Positions 38,106 through 47,059 of a DNA stretch of 64,000 nucleotides are shown here, in pieces (positions within the stretch are counted from its first letter, which is position 1; every line of letters starts with the position of its first letter). The DNA comes from Rhodospirillales bacterium (lineage in GTDB: Bacteria; Pseudomonadota; Gammaproteobacteria; Burkholderiales; Burkholderiaceae_D). The notes under the pieces were generated by a model, which was not told where the DNA came from, made no database searches, and was given only the letters and a program-made list of their open reading frames with translations. A program made the translations under genes and the position numbers. The stretch is from positions 1 to 64,000 of the forward strand of contig CAJCID010000207.1 in NCBI GenBank assembly GCA_903970305.1, given 5' to 3'.

Positions 38106-39914
38106 CTAGCGAGGATTGGCCAACCCTAGGACCGATACCTTGGCCGTCGTGATTTCAGTGGGCCAGAGGATCTCGGTCAGACCCGTCGCGACGGCGACCT
38201 TCTGTGTTCCCTCATTCTCAAAGGTGATCACACCTCCAGCCACGGCCCCTCCGATCTTTCGGCCCCAAAGTTTCTGTCCGTTGGTGGCATCCACTGCATA
38301 GAAATTGCCGCCCATGTCCCCAAAGAAGACCACGCCGCCGGCTGTGGGCGTCACGCCACTCTGGATTGGGTAGTTGGTCCTGATCCGCCACTTCCAGGCA
38401 CCCGTATCCGCATCGCTTGCGTAGACCCAACCGGCCCATTGGCCAAACGGATCCTGTTTGCCCCAGGTGTTGTACGGATTGACCGAGGCTTCGCCTGACC
38501 ACGGTGTCCCCAGGGCAGACTTCTTCAATTGCTCCGGTGCCTGGAGCGCTACGGTCGTGCACCAATCGACTTCACCAACCAGAACGAGATTGGTCTTGGG
38601 GTCATAAGCGGGCCCATTCCATTCTGCACCGCCGACCGAGCCCGGACAGAAATGCACCGGATGATCCGTCGAGAAGGTGGCGTCAGGGTTTTCGACGCGC
38701 GTCACGGGACTCCGATAGAGCAGCATGTCGTTCGAAAGATCAAAGCCGTACAGGTGACCATCTTTGGGCGCGACCGACAGGAGCTTTCGCCCACCCCCCG
38801 TCTGGATGATGGCTGGCGCACTGGAGACGTCCCAGTCGTGCCAATCTATCGGGACGATCTTCAGATGATCCTTGTAGGCACCGGTTTTTGCATCCAGAAT
38901 CACCACAGATCCAGAATACAGGTTCGATCCCCCACGGGGTCCCGTCGCGAAATCGGGGGCGGGATTGCCGCCTGGCACATAGAGTAGCCCGGTGGTTGGG
39001 TCAAGCGTGTAGGACGTCCAGGTCGCGCCACCCGTGATCGGCGTTCCGGGTTCATTTTTCCACGTGGATGAGTCGAGCTGCGAGGCGCCTTGCGGCCCGC
39101 GTACTACGTCGCCCTCGGTCTTGGGAACGAGATAGAATTCCCAGACCACTGCGCCCGTCTTGGCGTTCAGCGCGTACATGCGTCCCTTCACGCCCTTGAC
39201 GTCCCCCCCGGCGTTGCCTACGAATACCAACCCATTCCAGGCAATCGGGGCGGCCGGTACAGATTCGCCTTTCTTCGGGTTGGCGATAGAGGTCGCCCAG
39301 TTACGCCGGCCCGTCTTGAAGTCGTAGGCCAGGACGCGCCCGTCCTGGGTGCCGCGAAACAGTTGGCCATCCATGTATGCGGCGCCACGGTTCACTCCCT
39401 GCGGCGACGCTGGAGTGTAATCTTCATGCGTGCGCCAGTTCTCGTGACAGGTGTTCGGATCAATCGAGAAGATATCGTATTCGGTCACTGCGATCAGTGC
39501 ACCGTCGACCTCGAGCAGACCCGAATTAAATCCGGTGTATTGTCCCGTGTCATAGGTGCACAGAACCTGCATCGTGCCGACATTGACCTGGTTGATCTGA
39601 TCGAGAGGCGAGAACCGATTGGATGTCAGGGTCCGGTTGTAGCTCGGCCAATTCCCCGCGGCAGCGCCTGGTGTCTCATCCGCGACGCCCGCCTGATCGG
39701 CGGACCGTTGGGTCGCTGGCTTGCCTGAAGTTCGCGGCCCGGTGGGATCGATTGCGGGCGCCAACTCGGTGGTCAGTGTTCCAACGGGTGCCGACAGATA
39801 GCGCACATAGTTGATTGCCATCGCCACAATCGGTACCGCCTTGTCCCAGAAGATATAGACGGCCCCGGCGGCAAGTAGTCCAACGAGGATCAATACACCA
39901 GCAACTTTTTTCAA
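38106..39914 (-). CDS. PQQ-binding-type beta-propeller quinoprotein, membrane-anchored
   Basis: The 602-aa protein begins with a hydrophobic segment (KVAGVLILVGLLAAGAVYIFW) that is a signal anchor or signal peptide, so the propeller should be periplasmic. Repeats with W-docking motifs recur (WPSYNRTLTSNRFSPLDQIN, GRMYALNAKTGAVVWEF, GWVYASDADTGAWKWR, NFYAVDATNGQKLWG), as in quinoprotein alcohol dehydrogenases. DWHDWDVSSAP matches the region of the catalytic Asp. There is no CxxCH, so no heme domain is fused. Translation starts with TTG behind GAGGAG. No PQQ synthesis gene or partner cytochrome is nearby. Substrate unknown. Confidence 0.88.
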   Translation of the reverse strand: MKKVAGVLILVGLLAAGAVYIFWDKAVPIVAMAINYVRYLSAPVGTLTTELAPAIDPTGPRTSGKPATQRSADQAGVADETPGAAAGNWPSYNRTLTSNRFSPLDQINQVNVGTMQVLCTYDTGQYTGFNSGLLEVDGALIAVTEYDIFSIDPNTCHENWRTHEDYTPASPQGVNRGAAYMDGQLFRGTQDGRVLAYDFKTGRRNWATSIANPKKGESVPAAPIAWNGLVFVGNAGGDVKGVKGRMYALNAKTGAVVWEFYLVPKTEGDVVRGPQGASQLDSSTWKNEPGTPITGGATWTSYTLDPTTGLLYVPGGNPAPDFATGPRGGSNLYSGSVVILDAKTGAYKDHLKIVPIDWHDWDVSSAPAIIQTGGGRKLLSVAPKDGHLYGFDLSNDMLLYRSPVTRVENPDATFSTDHPVHFCPGSVGGAEWNGPAYDPKTNLVLVGEVDWCTTVALQAPEQLKKSALGTPWSGEASVNPYNTWGKQDPFGQWAGWVYASDADTGAWKWRIRTNYPIQSGVTPTAGGVVFFGDMGGNFYAVDATNGQKLWGRKIGGAVAGGVITFENEGTQKVAVATGLTEILWPTEITTAKVSVLGLANPR

Positions 39915-40305
39915 CGGGAACTCCTCAGGAAATGAACGAGCTCAGAGAGTTCGCGGGTGGACGTGGCTATTCGGCGCGTATCGAATGGCGTTCAAATCAT
40001 CGACGCCCAGTCTGGGCCGTCAAGACCGCATGCGGGAGATGATGGATTTGCAACATGTGTGTCGGCGCCGATGGCCTGAACAACGCTCGGCTGGTCAAGG
40101 CGCAAGCGCGAATCGAGTATCGTCTAAGCCCACGAGTTCCGCCCTACGCTCCCGAAGAAGTGAGATACGTTGACTGGAATATCTTACCGATCCGGTCAGT
40201 GAGGCTCGAACTCTAGGCCCGTCTCCTGGAAGGTTCCGTACGCTAACGCACATTCGGGAAGACCAACAACCCGCTCGATTCGGCCTCCGACACGGGAGGT
40301 CTCAG
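39915..40305. other. Intergenic, no gene seen
   Basis: About 390 bases between two minus-strand genes. The bases next to 39914 hold the promoter of the quinoprotein gene. No structured element stood out. Confidence 0.4.
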
Positions 40306-40578
40306 TCACTTGCGCTTATGCGCCTTCTCGTATCGGCTCCAGTATTGGAACTCGTCTTCATGCACTTCGAGATCAACTTCCATGACGCGCAACTGCAGCC
40401 GCTCCTGAACGTCGGCGACGGCCTTGTTGTAGACCACAGGGCCGATCTCCTCAAGAAAGAATCCAAGGAGCGCCCCAGCGGTGATGTTGCCGATCGGCTC
40501 GTCCATGTTCTCGCGGAAATACCGCTCGATCGAGGCGATGGCCTGGCTGCGTGCTTCCTTGGCTATTTCGATGGTCAT
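40306..40578 (-). CDS. DUF2164 family protein
   Basis: The 90-aa protein matches the DUF2164 pattern: ARSQAIASIERYFRENMDEPIGN, then AGALLGFFLEEIGPVVYNKAVADVQERL. The family is small, cytoplasmic and of unknown function. GGAACGCC precedes the ATG. The C-terminal residues are basic. It is separated from the nitrile hydratase genes by 330 bases, so it is probably a separate unit. Confidence 0.85.
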   Translation of the reverse strand: MTIEIAKEARSQAIASIERYFRENMDEPIGNITAGALLGFFLEEIGPVVYNKAVADVQERLQLRVMEVDLEVHEDEFQYWSRYEKAHKRK

Positions 40579-40908
40579 GGCGTTCCGTTTGGAAGATATG
40601 CAGTGCGTGGGAGAGAACCGACGTGTACGGCGCGTCAGATTGGACGTCCTCCAGGCAGCTGGAAGCGGAGCTGAAGATCTTTGAGGTGTAATTGAAGGCG
40701 GTGGTCGCGGATACAGGTCCGCTGAGATGCGGCTACCGGGAGTCCGAGCGGCTCATCGCGGAGGCAGAGCAGACGGCAGACCAAGATATTCGCGACGCAG
40801 GTTCTATGAAAAGGCCGATTCGTAATAATACTAGATCAAATACGGCATCAGGTTGTGCCATTGAAGCGCCCGAGCGAGCATAGCTCGGGAAACTGAGCAC
40901 GCTTCGGC
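40579..40908. other. Intergenic downstream of the nitrile hydratase operon, no gene seen
   Basis: About 330 bases, noticeably AT-richer around 40800-40860 than its surroundings. Open frames crossing it are continuations of spurious frames over the nitrile hydratase genes. No terminator hairpin was recognised. Confidence 0.4.
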
Positions 40909-41316
40909 TCATCCCAACGAGGGACTCGAGCGGGAATCCGCGTGCTCCCCAAAATCCCCCGGACCGAGCTCGATCGGCTGACCGTGCGGTGTGCGATTCG
41001 CCGCGTGGATCCAGGCACCCTGGGTGCGGCGCAGTTCGGCGGCGCTGGCCGCACCCTTGCGAGTCACCAGTTCTTCGAGCGCGGCAAGCCAGTGATGGTA
41101 GTAAGTCTCGCCCGTATCCGCATCGCCCCTCGCCTGGGCAGAGTCGATCGCCCGGGCGAGTGTCTCGGCCCATTCGCTCCAGGTGAATAAGCCGCCTGTG
41201 TGGAGAGCAAGCGTCATCGCAAAGGCTTGGGCTTGCCAGGGTTCGCCAAAGACAGGCCCGGCTGCATCCTTGGGCAACCCGATGAGATTTTCCGGGGCAG
41301 GATCGTCGGAACTCAT
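40909..41316 (-). CDS. Nitrile hydratase accessory (activator) protein
   Basis: Small protein related to the N-terminal part of the beta subunit that helps load cobalt into the alpha subunit. The 135-aa product shows VFGEPWQAQAFAMTLALHTGGLFTWSEWAETLA and ETYYHHWLAALEELV, the standard pattern of the NHase accessory family. Its ATG overlaps the stop of the beta C-terminal frame as ATGA, so it is translationally coupled to the structural genes and is the last gene of the operon. Confidence 0.92.
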   Translation of the reverse strand: MSSDDPAPENLIGLPKDAAGPVFGEPWQAQAFAMTLALHTGGLFTWSEWAETLARAIDSAQARGDADTGETYYHHWLAALEELVTRKGAASAAELRRTQGAWIHAANRTPHGQPIELGPGDFGEHADSRSSPSLG

Positions 41317-41657
41317 ACCGGCTCCAGGTAAGACTGCCAGGCGTCGATCGAGACCCGAAGCCCCGCCGCCGACTCATCGGGACCCCAGAGCTCAGTCCCA
41401 TCGAAGACCACCGTATAGAGCCACTCGGGGTCTTCGCCGGAGCCCCTTGCATTGGCATCGGCGAACACGTGCGTGCCGAGGACGCGCTCGATCTGGCCCG
41501 CCTTGCCCTGGGCATAGCCCGGCAGCCGCGTGTGGTGGTCGACCCGACCCGCTCGGGTGCGTACCTGCTGGCCCACGGCAAACCGGGGTGTGCCGTGCGA
41601 CGCGCGCAGCGTCGGGGCGCCGCGCGCGAGCGTCGCTGCGACGTCGTCAGCGCGCAA
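41313..41657 (-). CDS. nthB: Nitrile hydratase beta subunit, C-terminal part (split from N-terminal part)
   Basis: Residues such as FAVGQQVRTR, HHTRLPGYAQGKAGQIERV, GTHVFADANARG and WLYTVVFDGTELWG are the C-terminal half of NHase beta. Its only available start is a TTG at 41657, inside the end of the preceding frame and without a good ribosome binding site. Reading the same frame upstream gives [13 protein letters not shown], which continues the usual beta-subunit linker, so this is the displaced half of one gene rather than an independent start. A +1 frameshift (one extra base) near 41665-41690 would explain the split. Confidence 0.8.
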   Translation of the reverse strand: MRADDVAATLARGAPTLRASHGTPRFAVGQQVRTRAGRVDHHTRLPGYAQGKAGQIERVLGTHVFADANARGSGEDPEWLYTVVFDGTELWGPDESAAGLRVSIDAWQSYLEPV

Positions 41658-41976
41658 GACGCGGTCGAGTTTCCGTGGCGCGGCCGAACACCCGTCCTGT
41701 TGCGAGTTCCGCCGGAGTCACCAGGTCGCGCTCGATGAGGAGTTTCTCCAGGGCTAGAAGCCAGATCGCGTAATAGCTCAAATCGCGATAGTCAGAAAGC
41801 GTCTCACGTGCCGCGCGGCTCGCATCGATGGTCCACTGGCCTGTCGCGCCCATGGCGAGCGTCATCGCCAGGACGCGTGGCTCCCAGGCCGCGTGAAACA
41901 TCTCGCCTGGCGCATCGGGAAGGACTGGTCCCCAGCCCTTTTCTCCGCCAAGATCGGCATGGCTCCTGTAACTCAC
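41647..41976 (-). CDS. nthB: Nitrile hydratase beta subunit, N-terminal part (frame interrupted)
   Basis: The 109-aa frame carries the N-terminal half of NHase beta: [34 protein letters not shown] and [27 protein letters not shown]. After GRVF the reading diverges ([10 protein letters not shown] then stop), where homologues continue into the linker found in the next frame. The start is GTG overlapping the alpha stop as GTGA. Beta pairs with alpha to form the hydratase that converts nitriles to amides. If the interruption is real the enzyme would be inactive or work as two beta fragments, as thiocyanate hydrolase does with separate chains. Confidence 0.8.
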   Translation of the reverse strand: MSYRSHADLGGEKGWGPVLPDAPGEMFHAAWEPRVLAMTLAMGATGQWTIDASRAARETLSDYRDLSYYAIWLLALEKLLIERDLVTPAELATGRVFGRATETRPRLAR

Positions 41977-42626
41977 GCTTGGACCCCGGCTACGGGTCGG
42001 GCCAAGCCCGTGCCGATCATGGAGTCGCGCGTGACGAGCTCTGCGAGCCTGTCCTCGCTTAAGGATTCAGATCCGATGGGGCGCAGCGGAATGACCAGAT
42101 AGCGCACCTCGGCCGTCGAGTCCCAGACCCGGATTGCGGTCTCCTTCGGCAGTTCGACGCCGAAGTCGGCCAGTACACCGCGGGGATCGCGCACCACGCG
42201 GGCCCGGTAGGGCGCACTTTTGTACCACGTCGGCGGCAGACCGAGCACCGGCCAGGGGTAGCAGCTGCACAGCGTACAGACCACCATGTTGTGCTGCTTG
42301 GGTGTATTGGCAAGCGCGACCATTTGCTCACCCTGGCGGCCACCATAGCCCAGTGCGGCGATCGCAGAGGTCGCGTCTTGGCAGAGCCACTCGAAGTAGG
42401 CCGGATCGGACCAGGCGCGCGCCACCACCCGCGCGCCGTTCCGCGGTCCGATCCGGGTCTCGTAGGTCTCGACTAGCGCGTCCAGGGCGGCGCGTTCGAC
42501 GTAGCCTTTCTGGGTCAATACGGTCTCGAGCGCACGCACCCGCACGTCCATCGGACCGAGCGAATTGTCCGGCTGCTCGTCGGGGTCGTGGTCGTGCCTG
42601 TGCCCGTGATCATGATCGTGGCTCAT
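41973..42626 (-). CDS. nthA: Nitrile hydratase alpha subunit, cobalt type
   Basis: Metal-bearing subunit of nitrile hydratase. The 217-aa protein has the claw [18 protein letters not shown] (Cys117, Cys120, Ser121, Cys122). Thr between the first two cysteines is the mark of Co-type rather than Fe-type enzymes. [21 protein letters not shown] and the C-terminal [10 protein letters not shown] are family standard. The first 16 residues are His/Asp-rich ([13 protein letters not shown]), a likely metal-binding tail. It is first in the alpha-beta-accessory operon and divergent from the GST gene. Confidence 0.95.
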   Translation of the reverse strand: MSHDHDHGHRHDHDPDEQPDNSLGPMDVRVRALETVLTQKGYVERAALDALVETYETRIGPRNGARVVARAWSDPAYFEWLCQDATSAIAALGYGGRQGEQMVALANTPKQHNMVVCTLCSCYPWPVLGLPPTWYKSAPYRARVVRDPRGVLADFGVELPKETAIRVWDSTAEVRYLVIPLRPIGSESLSEDRLAELVTRDSMIGTGLARPVAGVQA

Positions 42627-42786
42627 GAGGCCATCCTACCTGAACCGGATCGAGAGGAGCGCACCGGACCAGCGGAAATTGCCAGCCCGGGCCGGATCGC
42701 ATAAGGGGCCCGCCTCGCGGGTGGCTGACGTACGTGATCCGGGACGGTAACATTGGGTCCGGCGGCGTGCCAGGAAGGCTAAAGCG

Positions 42787-43449
42787 ATGGACACTCCAGT
42801 GGGACAGTGGACGATTTACGGGGCAGCGTGTTCGGGTTCGGTCCCGATCGAGGCGGCACTCTTGCTGCTTCAGATTCCCTACACGGTCATTGAGGCAGTG
42901 ACCTGGGCCGAGCCCGAGGCGCAGGCCCGGGTTGCGCCCTTCAATCCCTTGCGCCAGGTGCCGACCGCGATCCTGCCCGGCGGAGATGTCATGACAGAGA
43001 GTGCGGCGATCCTGATCGCGCTCGCCGATGCCCATCCCGGATCCGGATTGGGTCCTGCGCTATATGACCCCGCGCGCGCAGCGTTCCTGCGCTGGATGAG
43101 CTATGTCTCCTCGGCCATCTATTCTCTGCATTGGATCCTGGCTGATCCAGAGCGGATCGCAGTGCCAGCCGATGCGAAGGAGACGGTCACCGGGGCGCTC
43201 TACCAGCGCATCGAGACCTGCTGGCGCCTCATGGACCAGGCGCTTGAGCCACCGCAATACATCCTCGGGCCGGTCTTGACGGTGCTCGATCTCTACGTGG
43301 CAGTGGTCTCCCGCTTCGGGCCCTGGCGCAGGCGCTTTTATGCCGCCGCGCCCAAACTCGCACAGGTCGCGCGGCGCGTCGATGCCGACCCAAGGCTGGC
43401 AGCGTTCTGGGCGCGCCGCTATCCGTTCGAGGAGGGCTGGGAAGGGTGA
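42787..43449 (+). CDS. Glutathione S-transferase family protein
   Basis: The 220-aa protein has an N-terminal thioredoxin-like GST domain (WTIYGAACSGSVPIEAALLLL, then NPLRQVPTAILPGGDVMTESAAILIALAD, where the cis-Pro and Glu-Ser glutathione site are visible). A helical C-terminal domain (GPVLTVLDLYVAVVSRF) follows. A Cys/Ser at the catalytic position (about residues 15-16) suggests the beta/omega-like or a Ser-type class. It is divergent from the nitrile hydratase operon with about 160 bases between starts. No specific substrate can be inferred. Confidence 0.88.
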   Translation: MDTPVGQWTIYGAACSGSVPIEAALLLLQIPYTVIEAVTWAEPEAQARVAPFNPLRQVPTAILPGGDVMTESAAILIALADAHPGSGLGPALYDPARAAFLRWMSYVSSAIYSLHWILADPERIAVPADAKETVTGALYQRIETCWRLMDQALEPPQYILGPVLTVLDLYVAVVSRFGPWRRRFYAAAPKLAQVARRVDADPRLAAFWARRYPFEEGWEG

Positions 43450-43675
43450 GTCGCGAGTGCAATGGCTCCGGGCGCTTGGATGGTCTTTTTGGGTGGGAGC
43501 TCCCAATCGCGGCCCGAGATTCGCTCCACTTTCCGGACGTTTCGCCGCCTGGTCTTTACGATTCGTCGCAGGCGTCTGGCAGGGGGGACCACTCTGGCTT
43601 ACCCTCGGCGCCATACCTCGGTTGATGCAGAGGGCCTTCCGCCCACCCGTACAGTTCGGCTGATCGATCCAAGAA

Positions 43676-44638
43676 ATGAATCCCATCGAGAAGTTTCTCC
43701 TCTTTGTTGCGACGCCGGCGGTGCTCGCGCTGGCGCTGCTCGAGGCGCTTGTTCTGGCGCGCACGAAGCGTTACGACTGGCGCGCCTTTTGCGTCTCGAC
43801 GTTCGACTTGGTCACGCGCATCGGCGTCAACATCTATCTGCCCCTTTCCATCGCGCAACCCGCGATCGCCTGGGCCTTTCAGCATCGTCTGACCACGATC
43901 GCCCTCGACGGGTGGGTCGCCGCAGCGGTGCTCTTTCTGGGCCAGGAATTCTGCTACTACTGGTACCATCGCGCCGGACACCGGATGCGTTGGTTCTGGA
44001 GCAATCACGCAGTACACCATTCGACGAACGAGTTGAATCTGTCGGCCGCGATTCGGATCGGGATCTTCGGCAAACTGACGGGCACGGCTGTCTTCTTTGT
44101 GCCGCTCATCTGGATCGGTTTCGATCCGTCGACGGTCTTTGCCGTGCTCTCCCTGAACCTGCTCTACCAGTTCTGGATCCACGCCACCTGGATTCCGAAG
44201 CTCGGCTGGCTCGAAGGGGTATTGAACACTCCCGCGGCGCACCGCGTCCATCACGCGGCCAACCTTGAGTACCTGGATGCGAACTACGGGGGCGTGCTGA
44301 TGGTATTCGATCGCATTTTCGGGACCTACGTCGCAGAACGGGACGATGTCCCGTGCCGCTACGGATGGGTCCATCCCTTATCCAGTTATAACCCGGTCGA
44401 GGTCGAGTTCCATCAATGGATCGGACTTGCACGGGACCTCTTTTCCGCGCGCAGTCCGAAGGCGGTATTCGGCTACCTGTTCCGTGCGCCGGGCTGGGAT
44501 CCTAAAGGCGAGGGCAACACGACCGAAGACTTGCGCCGCCGTCATTGGGCTCAGAACGAGAGCCCGAGCCCACCTAGGGCTCCCGCCTCACCTGGAAGCA
44601 CAGTTGGGGAAGCTGGCGCTATCCATCCCGCCCTCTGA
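43676..44638 (+). CDS. Fatty acid hydroxylase / sterol desaturase family membrane protein
   Basis: Di-iron integral membrane oxygenase family. The 320-aa protein has four or more hydrophobic segments and the three His boxes YHRAGH (His98, His102), HAVHHS (His111, 114, 115) and HRVHH (His189, 192, 193). It starts 226 bases after the GST stop; co-transcription is possible. The C-terminal 40 residues are Pro/Ser-rich and likely disordered. Members hydroxylate or desaturate lipids and carotenoids; the substrate here is unknown. Confidence 0.9.
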   Translation: MNPIEKFLLFVATPAVLALALLEALVLARTKRYDWRAFCVSTFDLVTRIGVNIYLPLSIAQPAIAWAFQHRLTTIALDGWVAAAVLFLGQEFCYYWYHRAGHRMRWFWSNHAVHHSTNELNLSAAIRIGIFGKLTGTAVFFVPLIWIGFDPSTVFAVLSLNLLYQFWIHATWIPKLGWLEGVLNTPAAHRVHHAANLEYLDANYGGVLMVFDRIFGTYVAERDDVPCRYGWVHPLSSYNPVEVEFHQWIGLARDLFSARSPKAVFGYLFRAPGWDPKGEGNTTEDLRRRHWAQNESPSPPRAPASPGSTVGEAGAIHPAL

Positions 44639-44706
44639 AACCTGGTGCAGGGCTGCGCCCGGGGGCGATGGCAGGCCGACTGGAAGAAGTTACTCGAGGC
44701 GGCGTA

Positions 44707-47004
44707 TCAGGATAGAACCTCGCTCGCATCCCGGATCCTGACCGGAATGCCCTTGTAGGCCGGAGTGCCTGACCTCCGGTCATGGTCGGCCAGGGCAATG
44801 ACCTTGTTCATCTCCGGGTAGTAGCCGGCGACTGAGCCCTGTGGGATGTCATACGCGACTGCCGTGAAGCCCCTTACCGATTTACCGGTGGAGTCACCTA
44901 CACCCTCGATATCGATCGTGTCGCCATCGGCAAGGCCGCGTGCTGCAAGGTCCTCTTTGTTCATGAAGATCACATCGCGGCGGCCGAACACGCCACGATA
45001 GCGGTCGTCGAGACTGTAGATGGTGGTGTTGTACTGATCATGGCTCCTGAGTGTCGTCAGGACGAGGACATCGGCCTCCCGCAGACGCGGATCTTCGTCA
45101 AGGCCCGGCGCGATGAGAAACTGGGCCTTCCCAGACTCGGTGCGCCACTGCCGATTCGACGCCGGGACACTGAGACGAAAGCCGCCTGGCTGGCGGATAC
45201 GGGTGTTGAACTCGTGGAAATCGGGAAAGACGACTTCGATCTTCTCGCGGATCCGGTCGTAGTCGTCGATCATTGCGTCCCAATCGATGCCGTACTTCGA
45301 GCCGAGCGTGGCCTTGGCGATTCCGGCGATGATCGCCGGTTCCGACTTCAACTCAGCGCTCGGTGGCGCGAGGAATCCCTTTGACGCGTGGACCATCGAC
45401 ATGGAATCTTCGACGGTCACCGATTGCGGCCCTGAAGCCTGCAGGTCCAGATCGGTGCGACCGAGTACCGGAAGGATGAGCGATGTCTTCCCGATCAACA
45501 GATGAGACCGATTGAGCTTGGTTGCCAGATGGACGGTCAGATCGAGTTTGCGCATTCCCTCGAAGGTCGCTTCCGGATCCGACATCGCAACGGCCAGATT
45601 GCCGCCCAGACAGATGAGTGCCTTGGAGCGGCCGTCGATGATCGCTTCGATCGCCTCGACGGCATTGTGTCCCTTATCGGACGGCGGACGAAATCCGAAG
45701 GCCTTTTCCATCCCATCAAGCAGAGCTTCGTTGGGGATCTCGGTTATGCCCACCGTCCGATCGCCCTGCACATTGGAATGGCCGCGTAGTGGGCAAATTC
45801 CCGCGCCCGCGCGCCCGATATGGCCCCCAAGCAAGAGGAAGTTCGCCAGTTGCTGGACGTTGGCGGTGCCATTGACGTGCTGCGTGATACCCATGCCGTA
45901 GGCCAGGATCACCTTCTTGGCCTTCAGATAGACATCGGCCGCGCTGTCGATCGCCTCGAACGAGAGCCCGGACTTGGCCAGGATGTCGTCCCAGGCAGTC
46001 TGTTCAATGTCGGTCTTCAAGGCGTCCAGCCCAATCGTGTGCTCGGCGATGAACGCGCGGTCAAGCACTCCAGGTCCACCCCCGGCGAGATCGGCGTCGT
46101 CCCGCTCGAAGATCCGCTTCATCAATCCCTTCAGCGCGGCCAGGTCGCCACCCGAGCGCACCTGGTGATAGGCCGATGCGATCCGAGTCGAGGACCAGGT
46201 CGCCATTTCCACCGGGTCCTGTGGCGCGGCGAAGTCTTCCAGTGCGCGCTCCTTCAAGGGATTGAAGACGATGATGGGCACGCCGCGCCGGGCCGCCTCG
46301 CGCAGCGTCGTCATCATGCGCGGATGGTTGGTGCCCGGATTGTGGCCGAAACTGAAAATCGCATCGGCGTGATCGAAGTCCTCCAGCGTGACCGTGCCCT
46401 TGCCAACGCCAATGGAGTGCGGCAGACCAACGCTGGTCGCCTCATGGCACATGTTCGAACAGTCGGGAAAATTGTTTGTTCCGTATGCGCGTACCAAGAG
46501 CTGGAACAAAAAGGCCGCCTCATTGGATGCGCGGCCCGATGTGTAGAACTCGGCCATATGGGGCGAGGGCAGGGCGCGTAGCGTCGTTCCGATCAATGCG
46601 AACGCCTCGTGCCACTCGATCGGGCGATAGCGGTCAGTGTCCGGGTCGTAGATCATCGGGTGGGTCAGACGACCCTCGTCCTCCAGCTTGTGATCCGTCC
46701 AGCGCCAAAGCTCGGAGACCGTATTCGAGGCAAAAAAGTCCGGACCCGCGCGCTTTGCGGTCGACTCCCATGTGATCGCCTTGGCGCCGTTTTCACAGAA
46801 CTCGAACGAACTCGTGTGTTTCGGATCGGGCCACGCGCAGCCAGGACAGTCAAAGCCCTCCGGTTGGTTGGCCTTGAGGAGTGTCGCGGTGCCTTGGGCG
46901 ATGACCTGCTGGCGGGCGAGCGTCTCGGCGACCGCCTTCAGTGCGCCCCAGCCGCCTGCCGGTGCGCTATAGCGTTCGATGCCTTCGGGTCGCTTCTTGG
47001 TCAT
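44707..47004 (-). CDS. FdhF/YdeP-family molybdopterin oxidoreductase
   Basis: The start is placed at 47004 (MTKKRPEGI) behind GGAG, since two nearby in-frame ATGs give poorer spacing. The 765-aa protein belongs to the formate dehydrogenase-H-like YdeP/CbbBc group. It has YSAPAGGWGALKAV, a Cys-rich segment near residue 52 (FDCPGCAWPD, FEFCENG), NFPDCSNMCHEATSVGL, SFGHNPGTNHPRM, GICPLRGHSNVQGDRTVG and the C-terminal molybdopterin domain (VLVLTTLRSHDQYNTTIY). No signal peptide, so cytoplasmic. E. coli YdeP is linked with acid resistance; the redox substrate is unknown. It lies directly downstream of a LytR-type regulator gene. Confidence 0.92.
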   Translation of the reverse strand: MTKKRPEGIERYSAPAGGWGALKAVAETLARQQVIAQGTATLLKANQPEGFDCPGCAWPDPKHTSSFEFCENGAKAITWESTAKRAGPDFFASNTVSELWRWTDHKLEDEGRLTHPMIYDPDTDRYRPIEWHEAFALIGTTLRALPSPHMAEFYTSGRASNEAAFLFQLLVRAYGTNNFPDCSNMCHEATSVGLPHSIGVGKGTVTLEDFDHADAIFSFGHNPGTNHPRMMTTLREAARRGVPIIVFNPLKERALEDFAAPQDPVEMATWSSTRIASAYHQVRSGGDLAALKGLMKRIFERDDADLAGGGPGVLDRAFIAEHTIGLDALKTDIEQTAWDDILAKSGLSFEAIDSAADVYLKAKKVILAYGMGITQHVNGTANVQQLANFLLLGGHIGRAGAGICPLRGHSNVQGDRTVGITEIPNEALLDGMEKAFGFRPPSDKGHNAVEAIEAIIDGRSKALICLGGNLAVAMSDPEATFEGMRKLDLTVHLATKLNRSHLLIGKTSLILPVLGRTDLDLQASGPQSVTVEDSMSMVHASKGFLAPPSAELKSEPAIIAGIAKATLGSKYGIDWDAMIDDYDRIREKIEVVFPDFHEFNTRIRQPGGFRLSVPASNRQWRTESGKAQFLIAPGLDEDPRLREADVLVLTTLRSHDQYNTTIYSLDDRYRGVFGRRDVIFMNKEDLAARGLADGDTIDIEGVGDSTGKSVRGFTAVAYDIPQGSVAGYYPEMNKVIALADHDRRSGTPAYKGIPVRIRDASEVLS

Positions 47005-47059
47005 CATCCGCTCCATAGTTCCAAAAAAGAACAACGCCGGCCAGAGAGCGCTTTCGGCT

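Noticed and set aside
41640-41660. Programmed +1 frameshift at the TGA-C that ends the beta N-half
   Set aside because: The context recalls prfB (stop TGA followed by C), but the homologous linker already resumes upstream of that stop in the other frame, and no Shine-Dalgarno-like stimulator is evident.
41313-42626. Thiocyanate hydrolase instead of nitrile hydratase
   Set aside because: That enzyme also has separate chains for the two beta halves, but gene order differs and the N-half here matches the NHase beta type ([13 protein letters not shown]), and an NHase accessory gene follows.
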